Below, piece by piece: positions 1-11,705 of a stretch of 64,000 bases of DNA. The notes below the pieces were generated by a model. That model saw nothing but the letters and a program-made list of their open reading frames with translations. It did not search any database and was not told the origin of the DNA. The position numbers were made by a program, and so were the translations under genes. Origin of the DNA: an uncultured Clostridia bacterium (GTDB taxonomy: Bacteria > Bacillota > Clostridia > Oscillospirales > Oscillospiraceae); the NCBI GenBank assembly GCA_947165085.1, contig CAMUZA010000001.1:1-64000 (forward strand), in the 5' to 3' direction. How positions within the stretch are numbered: position 1 is the first letter of the stretch; every line of letters begins with the position of its first letter.

Positions 1-56
1 TAGAAGCTATTTCTTTCCCACCGGCACAGCCGGTGGTTCTCTTTGGTCAACCAACG

Positions 57-93
57 CGAAACCCGACCGTTTTCAGCGGTCGGGTTTTTTGAT
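57..93. terminator. intrinsic terminator-like hairpin
   Basis: AACCCGACCGttttcagCGGTCGGGTTTTTTG: stem followed by T-run. Confidence 0.75.
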
Positions 94-204
94 GCTTAGC
101 CGGAAACGGAGAAAGGGAGTTCATTCTTCCGCGCAAGCGCGCAAGGGCCTATCAGATGAAGATGGAGGCAATCAGACATTAGGGCGAACCGCGCGAGGTA
201 ACTT

Positions 205-460
205 CTGGACAAATTGTCCACAAGTTACAAAAGAACAACAATTTTGAAGTGGGGGGAGAAAATCATTGCCGCCTTGCCAACTTGTATTGGCGGGAATAGA
301 CTGCCGACGTAAATTGGGTCCAAGTTGACCCCAATTAAAACGAACACTTTTCGAGCAACCATAACAGGCAGGGAGAACGGCCCGATTCAACTTGTCGTCA
401 AATTGGCGACAAGTTGGACGGAAAGAACAGCGATCCGACTTCGGATCAAGTTGGTCCGAA
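205..460. repeat. array of four imperfect inverted/direct repeats related to AAATTGGnCCAAGTTG
   Basis: gacaaattgtccacaagttac, taaattgggtccaagttgacc, tcaaattggcgacaagttgg, ggatcaagttggtccgaagttg, several followed by (a)aaa(c)gaac. Confidence 0.55.
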
Positions 461-600
461 GTTGAAACGGCCGCGCAGTTTGAAAGCTGCGGCATCCTTG
501 CGGGTTTTTATGCGGGAGAATATGATGAATATGGCGCAGGGAGATCTTGCGGCAGATCGAACGTGAAGTACAAAACAAGAAGCAGAAAGGAGCCAAGAAA

Positions 601-954
601 ATGAACGAACTGACTTATAGACAGCACGGCGATTATCTGATCCCTAACCTGACCGTCAGCGAGCAGGAGCAGAAGCCGGTGGGCAAGTATGGCAGGATGC
701 GCAAAACGTATCTGAAAGAACACCGCCCGATCCTATGGAATCAGCTTCTGCTGAGTGGGAAACTGTTTCCCCACCTGCAGGAGATCGACGAAACGGCGAA
801 ACGGAGAATGGCGCAGATGCTGCCGGAGCTGAAGCGGCGAAGCGGCGTGACCGAGACGCTGAAAGCGCAGGAGCCGATGACATGGGTGGGGATGATGAAC
901 AACCTCAAAGCGCAGGCGGAGGAAGTCGTTCTGCATGAACTGATTTTCAATTAA
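601..954 (+). CDS. TnpV-like transposon-encoded protein
   Basis: MNELTYRQHGDYLIPNL...KYGRMRKTYLKEHRPILWNQLLLSGKL matches the TnpV family style; in-frame ATG at 601. Confidence 0.8.
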   Translation: MNELTYRQHGDYLIPNLTVSEQEQKPVGKYGRMRKTYLKEHRPILWNQLLLSGKLFPHLQEIDETAKRRMAQMLPELKRRSGVTETLKAQEPMTWVGMMNNLKAQAEEVVLHELIFN

Positions 955-966
955 GCAGGAGGTATT

Positions 967-1329
967 ATGAGCGGTTACCGACCGGAACACTATCAAAACT
1001 ACCCCAGAAATATCCGCGTGACGTTCTGGGCATCGGAGGAAGAATACGCCAGAATCCGCAAACGGATGTCTGCGTCCAAATTCCAAAACCTGAGCGCCTA
1101 TCTGCGCAATATGGCAATCAACGGTTACCTTGTCAACATCCACGAGCCGAATCTGAAGAAAAATCTCTCACTGTTTAACCGTTTTTCCAACAACACCAAT
1201 CAGATTGCGAAGCGGCTGAACGAAAGCGGAAGGATCTACGGCGTCGACGTGCAGGAGATTCTCTCTGGGCAGAAGGAAATCGAAGGGCAGCTGCGGCAGA
1301 TTCTCGAGGCGTTCAACAAGGCATTGTAA
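967..1329 (+). CDS. MobC-like plasmid/ICE mobilization relaxosome protein
   Basis: NIRVTFWASEEEYARIRKRMSASKFQNLSAYLRNMAINGY...NLSLFNRFSNNTNQIAKRLNESGRIY is typical of MobC/relaxosome proteins; SD aggagg. Confidence 0.8.
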   Translation: MSGYRPEHYQNYPRNIRVTFWASEEEYARIRKRMSASKFQNLSAYLRNMAINGYLVNIHEPNLKKNLSLFNRFSNNTNQIAKRLNESGRIYGVDVQEILSGQKEIEGQLRQILEAFNKAL

Positions 1330-1348
1330 GCGGCACACACGAAACAAC

Positions 1349-1382
1349 GGGCAGCCGATTCCGAACGGCGTCGGCTGCCCAA
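1349..1382. terminator. hairpin after mobC-like gene
   Basis: GGGCAGCCGattccgaacggcgtCGGCTGCCC; no strong T-run. Confidence 0.4.
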
Positions 1383-1407
1383 AGAAAGAATGATAGGAGG
1401 AACGACT

Positions 1408-2331
1408 ATGAAAAAAGCAATCAACATCCTGTTATGCCTCGCGCTCATTTTGGCTTTCAGCGCCGCCTCGGTCAGCGGGGCAGAATTACATCCCTTTGCC
1501 GATCTCAATTACAACAGTTGGTACGAAGACGGCATTATGTACGTTTACGAAAAGGGCATCATGCGCGGCACTTCCAAAGCGGAATTCTCGCCGAACGGAA
1601 ACGCGACGCGCGCTATGATCGTCACGATCCTCTACCGTTTGGAGGGTTCTCCGGACGGCAATAGGACAAGCTCCTTTACGGACGTTCCCGCCGATGAATG
1701 GTATGCCGACGCCGTCACCTGGGCGGCAAGGGAGAACATCGTAAACGGCTATGGCAACGGAACGTTCGGACAGCAGGATTGTATCACGCGCCAACAGCTT
1801 GCCGCAATCCTCTACCGCTATTCCGCGTACAAAGGCGTGTCCGCATCAGCGAACGGATGGACGTCTTCGTACCCTGACGCCGGCAGCGTCAGCGGATGGG
1901 CGTTGCCCGCGATGCAATGGGCGGTGTAGGAACAGTTCATCACCGGTGATGTCGTCAACGGGCAAGTATTTCTCCGACCGGACGGCTTCGCCACACGCGC
2001 ACAGATCGCCGCGATTTTGATGCGCTATCTGTGCCGACCGACCGATGAAACGATCGACATCGCGGCGCTGGAAGCATACGGCAGAGCGTACGCTACATCC
2101 CTCGGCTTTACGATCGACACGACGATGACGCTGGAGAATTCCAGCTACTATCCGGGCGACCGAGTTCCCCTTTGGTCGATGGAAGATGCCCGCCGTCTTG
2201 TACGTGACAATGTCCGTGCGACCGCCAGCAATCTGATCGCCTGCGACGGCAGTATCGAAGGATTCCGCTCTAATATACTGATTGAAAAGGACGGCGAGGA
2301 CGGCTATGTCATTTGGGTGATGTACGGCTGA
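1408..2331 (+). pseudogene. SLH-domain exported protein interrupted by in-frame TAG at 1927-1929
   Basis: Signal peptide plus SLH motifs; reading frame continues after TAG as EQFITGDVVNGQVFLRPDGFATRAQIAAILMRYLC... Confidence 0.75.
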
Positions 2332-2427
2332 CCGTGGGCAAATAATGTTGCCGTGATCATCGACGAGCAGGAAATAATTATTGCCGCCGTGCAGAGAACG
2401 CGACAGATATTTTTTACGGAGAACGAA

Positions 2428-2457
2428 CGCGGCTCCCGGATTTTTCCGAGAGCCGCG
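2428..2457. terminator. hairpin GCGGCTCCCGGatttttCCGAGAGCCGC
   Basis: near-perfect inverted repeat. Confidence 0.4.
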
Positions 2458-2835
2458 CTCGCATTATCAGCGAGAATAACTTTTCGTCAAGCGCCTGCAA
2501 GGCGCGCAGTTGCAGATTTGAAAAATCCGCAAAGAAGGTTTCAGGGCGATGCCCTGACAAGCCGCATCGAAGGGATTTTCTACCCCGAGACGCCCTGCTT
2601 GCCCAAGACGGAAACCATAAAAAACAGATTCCGAAAAAAGTACCACCACTTGCGGGCGCCCACAAGTGGTGGCTTTGGTTTATGCGGGAAATCGGGAAAT
2701 CCCCGATCGCCCTAAAGAGCAGATATATCGGCTTTCGCTCCGATCAGCCGAAGAACTGTGCACCCGTACACCGTGGGTGCGACTGACCTTTGCAGGCGTC
2801 GGTATCTCCGCTGCTTTTCTGATTGTGGCTGCTCT

Positions 2836-4029
<1,194 letters not shown>

Positions 4030-4100
4030 ATTGTACCTCCAATATTTCGCAAAGTGGATCGTATGCCGCGGTCAAGCTGCATTTCTCTGTTTATAAGTGA

Positions 4101-6230
4101 TTATTTTGCCGTCTCAACGTAAACAAGCTCGCTGGAAAGGTTATTCTCAAGATGCAGCATCAGGCCGTTCTGCATCAATTCCAGGCCGCTCATTACAAAG
4201 GTTTCTACACTTCTGTCGCACAAAACGCGATACTGACGATCCGGACACAGCCCTTTGAAGAAAAGCCGGTATTTGCTTCCTGCCGATGCAGAAAGCCGAT
4301 AAACGACCGCAAACGCTTTGCTCTTATCCGGCAGCGCATACTCGTTGGCCGAGAACGGCGTCGCCGCAAGCACGCCCTCCGGCTGCTCGTGCTGATACAC
4401 GACGCAGTTTCCGATCAGGATCGGCCGCAGGTAATTGCGGTACAGTATTGTTCGCACACAGATCGTCTGGAGCAGCTCCGGCGTGATATCCGCCTCGGAC
4501 GGAGCGATGCCGCGGAAGATCATTCTCCCCTGCATAATGCTGTGCAGCTGAGAGATCATATCCGAAGCCTGCACGTGTTCGCACACTTCCGTGCCGCAGA
4601 TGCGGAGCAGGATCTCCGGCGGAAGCTGGGACAGCATACCGTTGAAGATCCGAAGATCTCTCGGCGGTCTCGCCCAGTCCGAAATCTCCGTGTGATGGAA
4701 ATAGCGCAGGATGCCGAGGTCCAGGCGGCCGCCGCCCGCTGCGCAGTTCTGGAAAGAAACACGCGGGAAATCGCGGGTCAGCCGTTCAAACATCGCGTAG
4801 AGGTTCTCATAGTACCGCCACGTCAGATTTTCCGTTACGCCGCCGATCTGCCGGTTGCCGCCCTCCATAAGATAATGGTTGTGGTCGATGCGGAACATAT
4901 CCAGACGATATCGTTTGATGACGTCGCGGATCTGCGTTTCCACCCATTGAACCGTTTCGGGATTGGACAGATCCAGAGCGCGACCGTCTGCGCACGGCTT
5001 TCCGTCGCGTTTCAGGAAATACTCCGGGTGATTCAGCCGGACGTCGCTGTTTGGTCCGGCTGCTTCGATCTCCATCCATAGACCGAATTTCATACCCAGC
5101 TTCTTTGCGTGCGCGATCAGCGGATAAAGATCGTTGGGCAGCCAGCTGCCTGCGTGCCAGTCTCCCACATTATTGAACCAGACGTTCGGTTCTTTCCCGT
5201 ACCATCCTGCGTCAATGACGTACAGCTCCACGCCGGCTTTTGCCGCGACGTCCATATCTTGCTTGATGCCGTCTTCGTTTTCCCTGTCGCACAGATAGCC
5301 GCGGTGATTCGCCTCGATGAGGCACGCGCCGATCGGATCGGCCTTTGGCAGAATTTCTTCCCGCACGAAGCGGTGGCGCGACTGCGTCAACGCCTGCGAT
5401 CCTTCCGCGCAGAGGGTAAAGTGGACCGCCGGCGTCCGAACGGTTTCGGCGGGCTGCAGGACGCGCGCACATTCTCCTTCCGGCGCGGCGATGCCGATCG
5501 CGAAAGACACGACGGCGTTTTCCTCGCTGACGCTCGGACGAAGATCCATCTTCCAGTTGCCGCTGTAGCCGAACTCACAGCAGAACAGCTGCCCGTTGAG
5601 GTTGTCCTTCAGGACGAACGCCGGACGGGACCAGCCGGATCTGCCGTTGAACCCGCCGTTGTAGACAAGGTCCTCCCGCAGCGGACGGAAGGCAAAATCG
5701 CCCTCGAGTCCCCATTTGCACTGTTCCGCGTAGCCGACTTCAAAGATCGAATCCGGCGTCGCGCCGCATTCTTCCGGCTGATAACTCAGGATCCCGTTTG
5801 CGAAGCGATGCCGCCAGAGTTTCCCGCAAAGTGGCTGCACTTCGTCAATCGCAATCATTGCTTTGCCGACATTTGTAATGGACAGCGTCCGTGTCAACCA
5901 ATTCTTTCCGTCTGCACGGGTTTCAACAACGACCTCGATCGGTTCGCTCGTATGGCGCAAATAAGCGTATGCTTTTTCCGCATCCTTCTCCGTGCGAAGA
6001 AGCTCCCAACCGCAGTCCAACCGTTTGCCGTTGACCGTGAGGGAAAACACGTTTTCATCCGGCGCGGAGAACAATGCGTCCGACAAGTGCATTTCCGGAA
6101 GGATCTGACCGCACGCATTGATATAGCGCGGCACCAATCTCCCAAAGGCCATTTTTTCGTCGTAGGCAAGCATCCCGGAATGATACCGGACGCCGGTATC
6201 GGAACAGGCGTAGGATATAAATCGACTCAT
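4101..6230 (-). CDS. GH36-like alpha-galactosidase, no signal peptide (predicted cytosolic)
   Basis: DAGWYG, FGLWMEIEAAGPNSD, DMFRIDHN, FQNCAAGGGRLDLGI motifs of clan GH-D. Confidence 0.88.
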   Translation of the reverse strand: MSRFISYACSDTGVRYHSGMLAYDEKMAFGRLVPRYINACGQILPEMHLSDALFSAPDENVFSLTVNGKRLDCGWELLRTEKDAEKAYAYLRHTSEPIEVVVETRADGKNWLTRTLSITNVGKAMIAIDEVQPLCGKLWRHRFANGILSYQPEECGATPDSIFEVGYAEQCKWGLEGDFAFRPLREDLVYNGGFNGRSGWSRPAFVLKDNLNGQLFCCEFGYSGNWKMDLRPSVSEENAVVSFAIGIAAPEGECARVLQPAETVRTPAVHFTLCAEGSQALTQSRHRFVREEILPKADPIGACLIEANHRGYLCDRENEDGIKQDMDVAAKAGVELYVIDAGWYGKEPNVWFNNVGDWHAGSWLPNDLYPLIAHAKKLGMKFGLWMEIEAAGPNSDVRLNHPEYFLKRDGKPCADGRALDLSNPETVQWVETQIRDVIKRYRLDMFRIDHNHYLMEGGNRQIGGVTENLTWRYYENLYAMFERLTRDFPRVSFQNCAAGGGRLDLGILRYFHHTEISDWARPPRDLRIFNGMLSQLPPEILLRICGTEVCEHVQASDMISQLHSIMQGRMIFRGIAPSEADITPELLQTICVRTILYRNYLRPILIGNCVVYQHEQPEGVLAATPFSANEYALPDKSKAFAVVYRLSASAGSKYRLFFKGLCPDRQYRVLCDRSVETFVMSGLELMQNGLMLHLENNLSSELVYVETAK

Positions 6231-6257
6231 AATATCAGTCCTATTCGGCGTTATGGA

Positions 6258-9200
6258 TTAGTGCATTTCGTAGAACATCAGTTTCGACTCAAGCGTATTG
6301 CTGATTGTGACTGTGAGCGTCAGCCGGTTGTTGGATGCCAGCGTGGCAGAGCGCGTCCAGCTCGCGCCGGTATCGGCATCCGTAAATGTGATGCTCGTAA
6401 CGTTATCCGGGACGTAGATGCTCAGCACTTCCGTGCTGTTGGTTGCCTGCCCGCGGCGGAACGCCAGGACAAAGCCGCTGTTCGTATCGTTCCGGTGCAT
6501 CTGATAGGCATACCAGTCTGCTTCCGACTGAATATCGCCGTCGCTGACACGATAGTAATCACCCTCGAAATACTGCTGCGCGGTGTGGAACTGCGTGAGC
6601 ATCGCCTTCTGCCATGCTGTCTGGCTGGTCGCAGGCGTCTGCATCGCAGCAGCCAGATTCGAGCGGAAGGAATAAGTATCGCCGGGACGGTTTTGCGTGG
6701 CAGTACCGCTCAGGGGAACCCAGTGCGACAGGCCGTCAGTCTGAACCTGACACGGCGTCGTACCATAGTCGGGGAAGCATTGATAGTCGCTCCGGAACAG
6801 CACTGTTGAATACGTAAGAATCTCATAGTCCAAACGTCGTCCGCCGCCTGCGCAGTTATCCAGCAGTATGCCGGGATTCTGATCCAGCAGGCCGGCAAAG
6901 TACGCATAGAGTCCCTCAATGTACTTCATTTCCGTGATGCCCTGCCGGTCGGCGGCGTCATTTGCTCTCCAGAACGCCAGCGGCTCAAGATTGAAGTCCT
7001 GGCGATAGATATCCGCGCCATATTCCTGAAGTTTTTGAGAAATGTAGTTCGTGATCCACTGGCAGGCAGCTGAATCACCCAAATTGAGCAGGTAGCTGGT
7101 ATTTGTCGTAACGCCGTTCTTCAGGAACCACTGCGGATGTTCCGTAGCAAGCTGAGAATCCCACCACGCACGTTCCGGCTCAAACCAAAGCAGGAAATCC
7201 ATGCCGGCGTTGTGTGCCGCGTTGCTGATCGGCAGAAGTCCGTTGGGGTAAAGTGAAGTGTTGTGATACCAATCGCCCGCGTTCTTGAACCATTCCTCGC
7301 CGTACTGGTCGGCGCTGTGATTGTTTGCGTCGCCGTACCAGCCCGCGTCGATCCAATATGCATCATAATCGTAGTTGCATCCGGCAATGAACTGAATGGT
7401 GTTCAGATGTGTCGAGTCCGCATCTCCGCCCCAGGCGCCGACCGAAATCGGCAGCGTGACCGGGTCGCCGTTTTCATCCTTCGGCGTATGTTGGGCAAGC
7501 ATATGTGCCCGCCAGATCCCGTAGCTTTCCTCTTCTCTGCCGCTCCATTTCAATAGTGCAAAGGATGGCGTGCGAACAGACTCATTGGGATAGAGGACGA
7601 AGTGCGTATTCTGCATACCTGCGGTAACGTGTACGCTGTCCGCGGTTCTTCGGAAGCTCGCTTCCCATTGACCGGACCAGCCGATCGCAGCGAAAAACCC
7701 CTCGTTCGTCCCGCACAGGTTGAAATAGGGCATATAGTCTCCGGAAGTCGAGCGGCCGTCCGGCGGAGAGAACGTCCGGGTGGTGTACTGCGCAAGCGGT
7801 TCCTGAACAAAGAGGAAGTCATCAGCGCGCAGCGCAGAACCTTTAGAGTAGCGCAGCGACGCATTCGAGAGCGCAACGTCCAGATCCGCGATACGGAAAT
7901 CCTCGATCAGAGACGTATTCCGGTTTCCGGTGTTTTTCAGCCGTGCGACCCATTCCACCGTTCCGGTGTCATCGAACCGCGTGATTGTCAGGAGTACCTG
8001 CAGACCGGCAGCCGGGTCGGTCCACGTGACCTGCTGTACCGTGCCGCTGTCGGTATCCTCGTATGTGGTATTCTTCGTCCAATTGTTCAGAATATCCGCC
8101 GACGGCTGTCCGCCGTAGCGGAAAGAGATCAATTCTTCCGGCTCGATGTCCGGCAATACGTCCGCATAGATATTCCCGCTCAAGCCGCTGTATGCGGCAG
8201 CGGAAACGCCGTAGTTATACAGCGCGCGGACCAACGTCCGCAGGGAAGTATTCTCATCGTTCTGCGTGTCGCAGACATAAGTATTCACAGAATAAGTGAC
8301 CGTTCTGCCGCAGGGCTCGCCGTTCAGCGCAAAGCTCGCTGCGACGTCTTCGTCAAACTCGGTTGCCTTAATGTTGTGGAAGTCCACGTAATACGTACCG
8401 TTTCCGCCTTCGCCGAAATCGTCTTCATCGAAGGTCTGCGACCTGCCGTTGATCGCAGCGGTGACGGTAAGTCCCTCTGTGGATTCTGCGAAGAAGCTCA
8501 GGCGGATCGCCAGCATGTTGCTGAGGATCAGTCTCGCGTCGATCCAGTCCACAGATTCGCTGTCCGTTCCTCCAAAGGCGACCGCCTTGCCGGAAATCGC
8601 AGAGAAGGTGCTCGGCGTCAGCTCCAGACCGGAAGTGACGAGCGAATTCGTATTGTGTCCCGTATAGGTCTGCGCCGCCGCTCCGTAGGTCAGAAGGTCG
8701 GACAACAGCGCGATCAGAACGGCATCTTCCGTGTTTTCAAGCAGATCCACGCAATACTTTCTGACGCTGTACTCCGCAACGGTATCGGAAACGGTCGCCC
8801 CGTTTTGGGTCGCGTAGACCGTTGCCGTGATACTGTCTCCCATTCCCTGCGGCTCGATCTTCGGAAGCTCGAAGCAATACAGTCCGGCGTCGCTGACCGT
8901 ATAATCCGACACGGTATAGTTTCTTCCCTGATAGTTGAACACCATATAGGGATATTCGCAGGAAGCCGCGATCTTCGCGGTATAAATCATATTGATATCT
9001 TCATTGATGCGAAGGCAGGCAGATTTGATCTTGACTGCCGGCGCGTTCGGATCCTCCTTGCCGCAGTTCTCGCAGACGCCGTCCACGTAGCAGTGGTCGA
9101 TCGAAACTGCGACATTTTTATAGTCGACCTCGCGGTTGCCGACAGAGCCAAGCACCAGGTAGCCGCTGTTGAAGTCATCCGTCTCAAAGGCCAGCGTCGT

Positions 9201-10748
9201 ATCCTTGACGGTGACCGCATAGCTGCCGCCTGCGCGGGTAATCGTGACGTGGAACCAGTCCGTCGTCCCCGTATAGGCGCCGCTGTCGTAAGGATTGTTG
9301 TAGCTGCCGAGCGTGCCGTCCGTCTTATCCTTGTCGGCATACGTGATCACGCGGGCAACACCGGCATTATGCAGATCCAGAACAAGGCCGCTCTGGGTAA
9401 AGTTCTCGCCGGCGTTCACGTCAAAACCGATCTGAACGGTATTCCAGCCGGACGAGGTATCCAACTGGCGAACGTCCATATCAACCGTGTAGTACGCCCC
9501 GAGCGCAGCATTCAGTCGAAGCGTGCTGTTCTCGGACATTGCCGCAGGTTGCAGCACGCCGTTCGTTTCCGTCCACGCGCCTGCGCCTGCCTGCGTCCAA
9601 TCTGCGAAAGGAATCGTCTTCGTGATCTGAACGTTCTTATAGTTGACTTCGCGATTGCCGACGGAGCCGAGCACCAGGCAGCCGCCGTTATAGCCGCTTG
9701 CCGCAAAGGTCAAGGTCGTATTCTTGACTTTTACGGTATAATTGCTGCCCACGCGGGCGATCCGGACGTGGAACCACGTGCTCGTGCCCGTATAGGCGCC
9801 ATTGCCGCCGTAGGGATTGTTATAACTGCCGAGCGTACTGTCTGTTTTGTCCTTGTCCGCATACGTGATGACGCGGGCGACGCCGGCGTTGTGCAGGTCC
9901 AGCACAAGACCGCTCTGCGTAAAGTTCTCGCCTGCGTTGACGTCAAAGCCGATCTGGATCGTCTGCCAGCCGGAGGTGGTGTCGAGCTGCTTGACATCCA
10001 TATCGATCGTATAGTTCTGTCCAAGCGCCGTGTCTAAGCGGAGCATGCTGTACTCTGTGATTTCTGTCGGCTTCAGGATTCCGTTTGTTTCTGTCCAAGC
10101 GCCGATACCGGCGCGGGACCAGTTGGCGAACGGGATATCCTCCATGTGGAAGGTATTGCCGCGAGCGGTCGTGATCTGAACGTTCTTATAGTTGACTTCC
10201 TGGTTGCCGACGGAGCCGAGGACCAGATAACCGCCGGTATAGTTATTGCCTTCGCGGACGATCTTGACGTGGAACCAGTCCGTCGTCCCCGTATAGGCGC
10301 CGTTGCCGCCGTAGGGGTTGCCGTAACTGCCGATCGTGCCGTCCGTCTTGTCTTTGTCGGCATACGTGATCACGCGGGCGACGCCGGCATTGTGCAGGTC
10401 CAGAACGAGGCCGCTCTGGGTAAAGTTATGCCCTGCATTGACGTCGAAACCGATTTGAATGGTCTGCCAACCGGACGTGGTGTCGAGCTGCCGGACATCC
10501 ATATCGACCGTGTATTCCTGCCCAAGCGCGGTGTTAAAGCGCAGCATGCTGTACTCCGTGACCGAAGCAGGCCGCAGCACGCCGGCGTCCTGCGTCCACG
10601 TACCGTAGCCGCACGACACCCAGTCGCTGAACGGAATTGTGTTCCCGTTAAACGTATTCGCCGGTCCGTCCGCAAAGGCTGCGAGGGGGGATCCGAGCGT
10701 CAAAATCATGACAAGCGCCAGGATCAGTGACAGCATCCTTTTGATCAT
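6258..10748 (-). CDS. Secreted multidomain protein: three ~175-aa repeat domains, unnamed ~280-aa domain, C-terminal GH36-like catalytic domain
   Basis: Signal peptide; TFNG...FTQSGLVLDLHNAGVARVITYADKDK repeats; C-terminal DAGWYGD...LLWFEPERAWWDS...YRQDFN...DNCAGGGRRLDYE. Confidence 0.88.
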   Translation of the reverse strand: MIKRMLSLILALVMILTLGSPLAAFADGPANTFNGNTIPFSDWVSCGYGTWTQDAGVLRPASVTEYSMLRFNTALGQEYTVDMDVRQLDTTSGWQTIQIGFDVNAGHNFTQSGLVLDLHNAGVARVITYADKDKTDGTIGSYGNPYGGNGAYTGTTDWFHVKIVREGNNYTGGYLVLGSVGNQEVNYKNVQITTARGNTFHMEDIPFANWSRAGIGAWTETNGILKPTEITEYSMLRLDTALGQNYTIDMDVKQLDTTSGWQTIQIGFDVNAGENFTQSGLVLDLHNAGVARVITYADKDKTDSTLGSYNNPYGGNGAYTGTSTWFHVRIARVGSNYTVKVKNTTLTFAASGYNGGCLVLGSVGNREVNYKNVQITKTIPFADWTQAGAGAWTETNGVLQPAAMSENSTLRLNAALGAYYTVDMDVRQLDTSSGWNTVQIGFDVNAGENFTQSGLVLDLHNAGVARVITYADKDKTDGTLGSYNNPYDSGAYTGTTDWFHVTITRAGGSYAVTVKDTTLAFETDDFNSGYLVLGSVGNREVDYKNVAVSIDHCYVDGVCENCGKEDPNAPAVKIKSACLRINEDINMIYTAKIAASCEYPYMVFNYQGRNYTVSDYTVSDAGLYCFELPKIEPQGMGDSITATVYATQNGATVSDTVAEYSVRKYCVDLLENTEDAVLIALLSDLLTYGAAAQTYTGHNTNSLVTSGLELTPSTFSAISGKAVAFGGTDSESVDWIDARLILSNMLAIRLSFFAESTEGLTVTAAINGRSQTFDEDDFGEGGNGTYYVDFHNIKATEFDEDVAASFALNGEPCGRTVTYSVNTYVCDTQNDENTSLRTLVRALYNYGVSAAAYSGLSGNIYADVLPDIEPEELISFRYGGQPSADILNNWTKNTTYEDTDSGTVQQVTWTDPAAGLQVLLTITRFDDTGTVEWVARLKNTGNRNTSLIEDFRIADLDVALSNASLRYSKGSALRADDFLFVQEPLAQYTTRTFSPPDGRSTSGDYMPYFNLCGTNEGFFAAIGWSGQWEASFRRTADSVHVTAGMQNTHFVLYPNESVRTPSFALLKWSGREEESYGIWRAHMLAQHTPKDENGDPVTLPISVGAWGGDADSTHLNTIQFIAGCNYDYDAYWIDAGWYGDANNHSADQYGEEWFKNAGDWYHNTSLYPNGLLPISNAAHNAGMDFLLWFEPERAWWDSQLATEHPQWFLKNGVTTNTSYLLNLGDSAACQWITNYISQKLQEYGADIYRQDFNLEPLAFWRANDAADRQGITEMKYIEGLYAYFAGLLDQNPGILLDNCAGGGRRLDYEILTYSTVLFRSDYQCFPDYGTTPCQVQTDGLSHWVPLSGTATQNRPGDTYSFRSNLAAAMQTPATSQTAWQKAMLTQFHTAQQYFEGDYYRVSDGDIQSEADWYAYQMHRNDTNSGFVLAFRRGQATNSTEVLSIYVPDNVTSITFTDADTGASWTRSATLASNNRLTLTVTISNTLESKLMFYEMH
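9090..10660 (-). repeat. three tandem ~500-540 bp coding repeats
   Basis: Repeated protein units starting at PFSDWVSCGYGTW, PFANWSRAGIGAW, PFADWTQAGAGAW. Confidence 0.85.
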
Positions 10749-10796
10749 TTGACATCCTCCTCAAATTGGATTCATAGGAAACGTGAATCAAAATCA

Positions 10797-11705
10797 TCAG
10801 TCTTTGAGGGAACCAACCATCATTCCGTGTACAAAATACTTCTGAAGGAAGGGGTATACGCACAAGATCGGCAGCATCGTAATAATCGTTGCCGCGTAGC
10901 CCGCAGTTTCCGACGTTACGCGCATCGTACCTACCGTCGAAGAAACCGGGGAGCCGGCCAATCCGGTCTGGTTCTGGATAATGCGGTACAGCATCGCCTG
11001 CAGCGGCTGATCATTGACGTCATTGATGTAAATGATGCCGCTCATCAGGTCGTTCCAACGGTCGACCATATAGAACAGCGCGATCGTAGCAAGGATCGGC
11101 AGCGCGTTCGGAAGGACGATCTTGAAAAAGATGCGCCATTCTCCCGCTCCGTCGATTCTCGCAGCGTCGAGCAGTTCCTCCGGGATTCCGTGGAAATAAG
11201 TCCGCATTATGATCATATAGTACAGGTTGATCAGTCCCGGCACCCACAGCGATTCCCATGTGTTGATCATACCGAGATTTCGAATGACCATATAGATGGG
11301 GATCAGACCGCCGCTGAACAGCATTGCGCCGAGAACGATTTTCATTACCAGCGTCCTGCCGGGCAGGCCGCGGCGCGACAGCGCATACGCGGCCATCGAC
11401 GTGCAGATCAAACTTATGATCATACCGAAGACGGAGGCGTAAAAGCTGGCAAGGAAGTGTCTGCCGACGTCAACGGAGGAGAAAAACGTTTTATATGCGT
11501 CCAGCGTCGGTCTCCTGACGACAAAATGGAAAACATTCGTGACTGATTCATCCGTGGACATAAAGGAGCCGGTCAGCACGTACCAGAACGGATAGAACAT
11601 CATAAACGCGACCAGACAGAGGAGGATCGTGTTGATGACCGTAAACAAGCTGATCCTCCGGCGTCTCGGTGCGTCGGATTTTAACTTTCTCATCTTTGCC
11701 TCCAT
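10797..11705 (-). CDS. ABC carbohydrate permease, YtcP/LplC type
   Basis: Multi-TM, MFYPFWYVLTGSF...ELLDAARIDGAGEWRIFFKIVLPNALPILATIALFY EAA-loop-like motif. Confidence 0.92.
   Translation of the reverse strand: MEAKMRKLKSDAPRRRRISLFTVINTILLCLVAFMMFYPFWYVLTGSFMSTDESVTNVFHFVVRRPTLDAYKTFFSSVDVGRHFLASFYASVFGMIISLICTSMAAYALSRRGLPGRTLVMKIVLGAMLFSGGLIPIYMVIRNLGMINTWESLWVPGLINLYYMIIMRTYFHGIPEELLDAARIDGAGEWRIFFKIVLPNALPILATIALFYMVDRWNDLMSGIIYINDVNDQPLQAMLYRIIQNQTGLAGSPVSSTVGTMRVTSETAGYAATIITMLPILCVYPFLQKYFVHGMMVGSLKD

Noticed and set aside
172-495. 107-aa minus-strand ORF with internal repeats (CSFRPTCRQFDDKL etc.)
   Set aside because: The repeats are better explained by the noncoding inverted-repeat array; no RBS or domain support.
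2353-2715. 120-aa ORF and opposite-strand ORFs between the SLH gene and MsmK
   Set aside because: Covers two hairpins and lacks an SD or recognised motif; probably intergenic.
7602-10037. 811-aa plus-strand ORF opposite the GH36-repeat gene
   Set aside because: Antisense codon-bias artefact.
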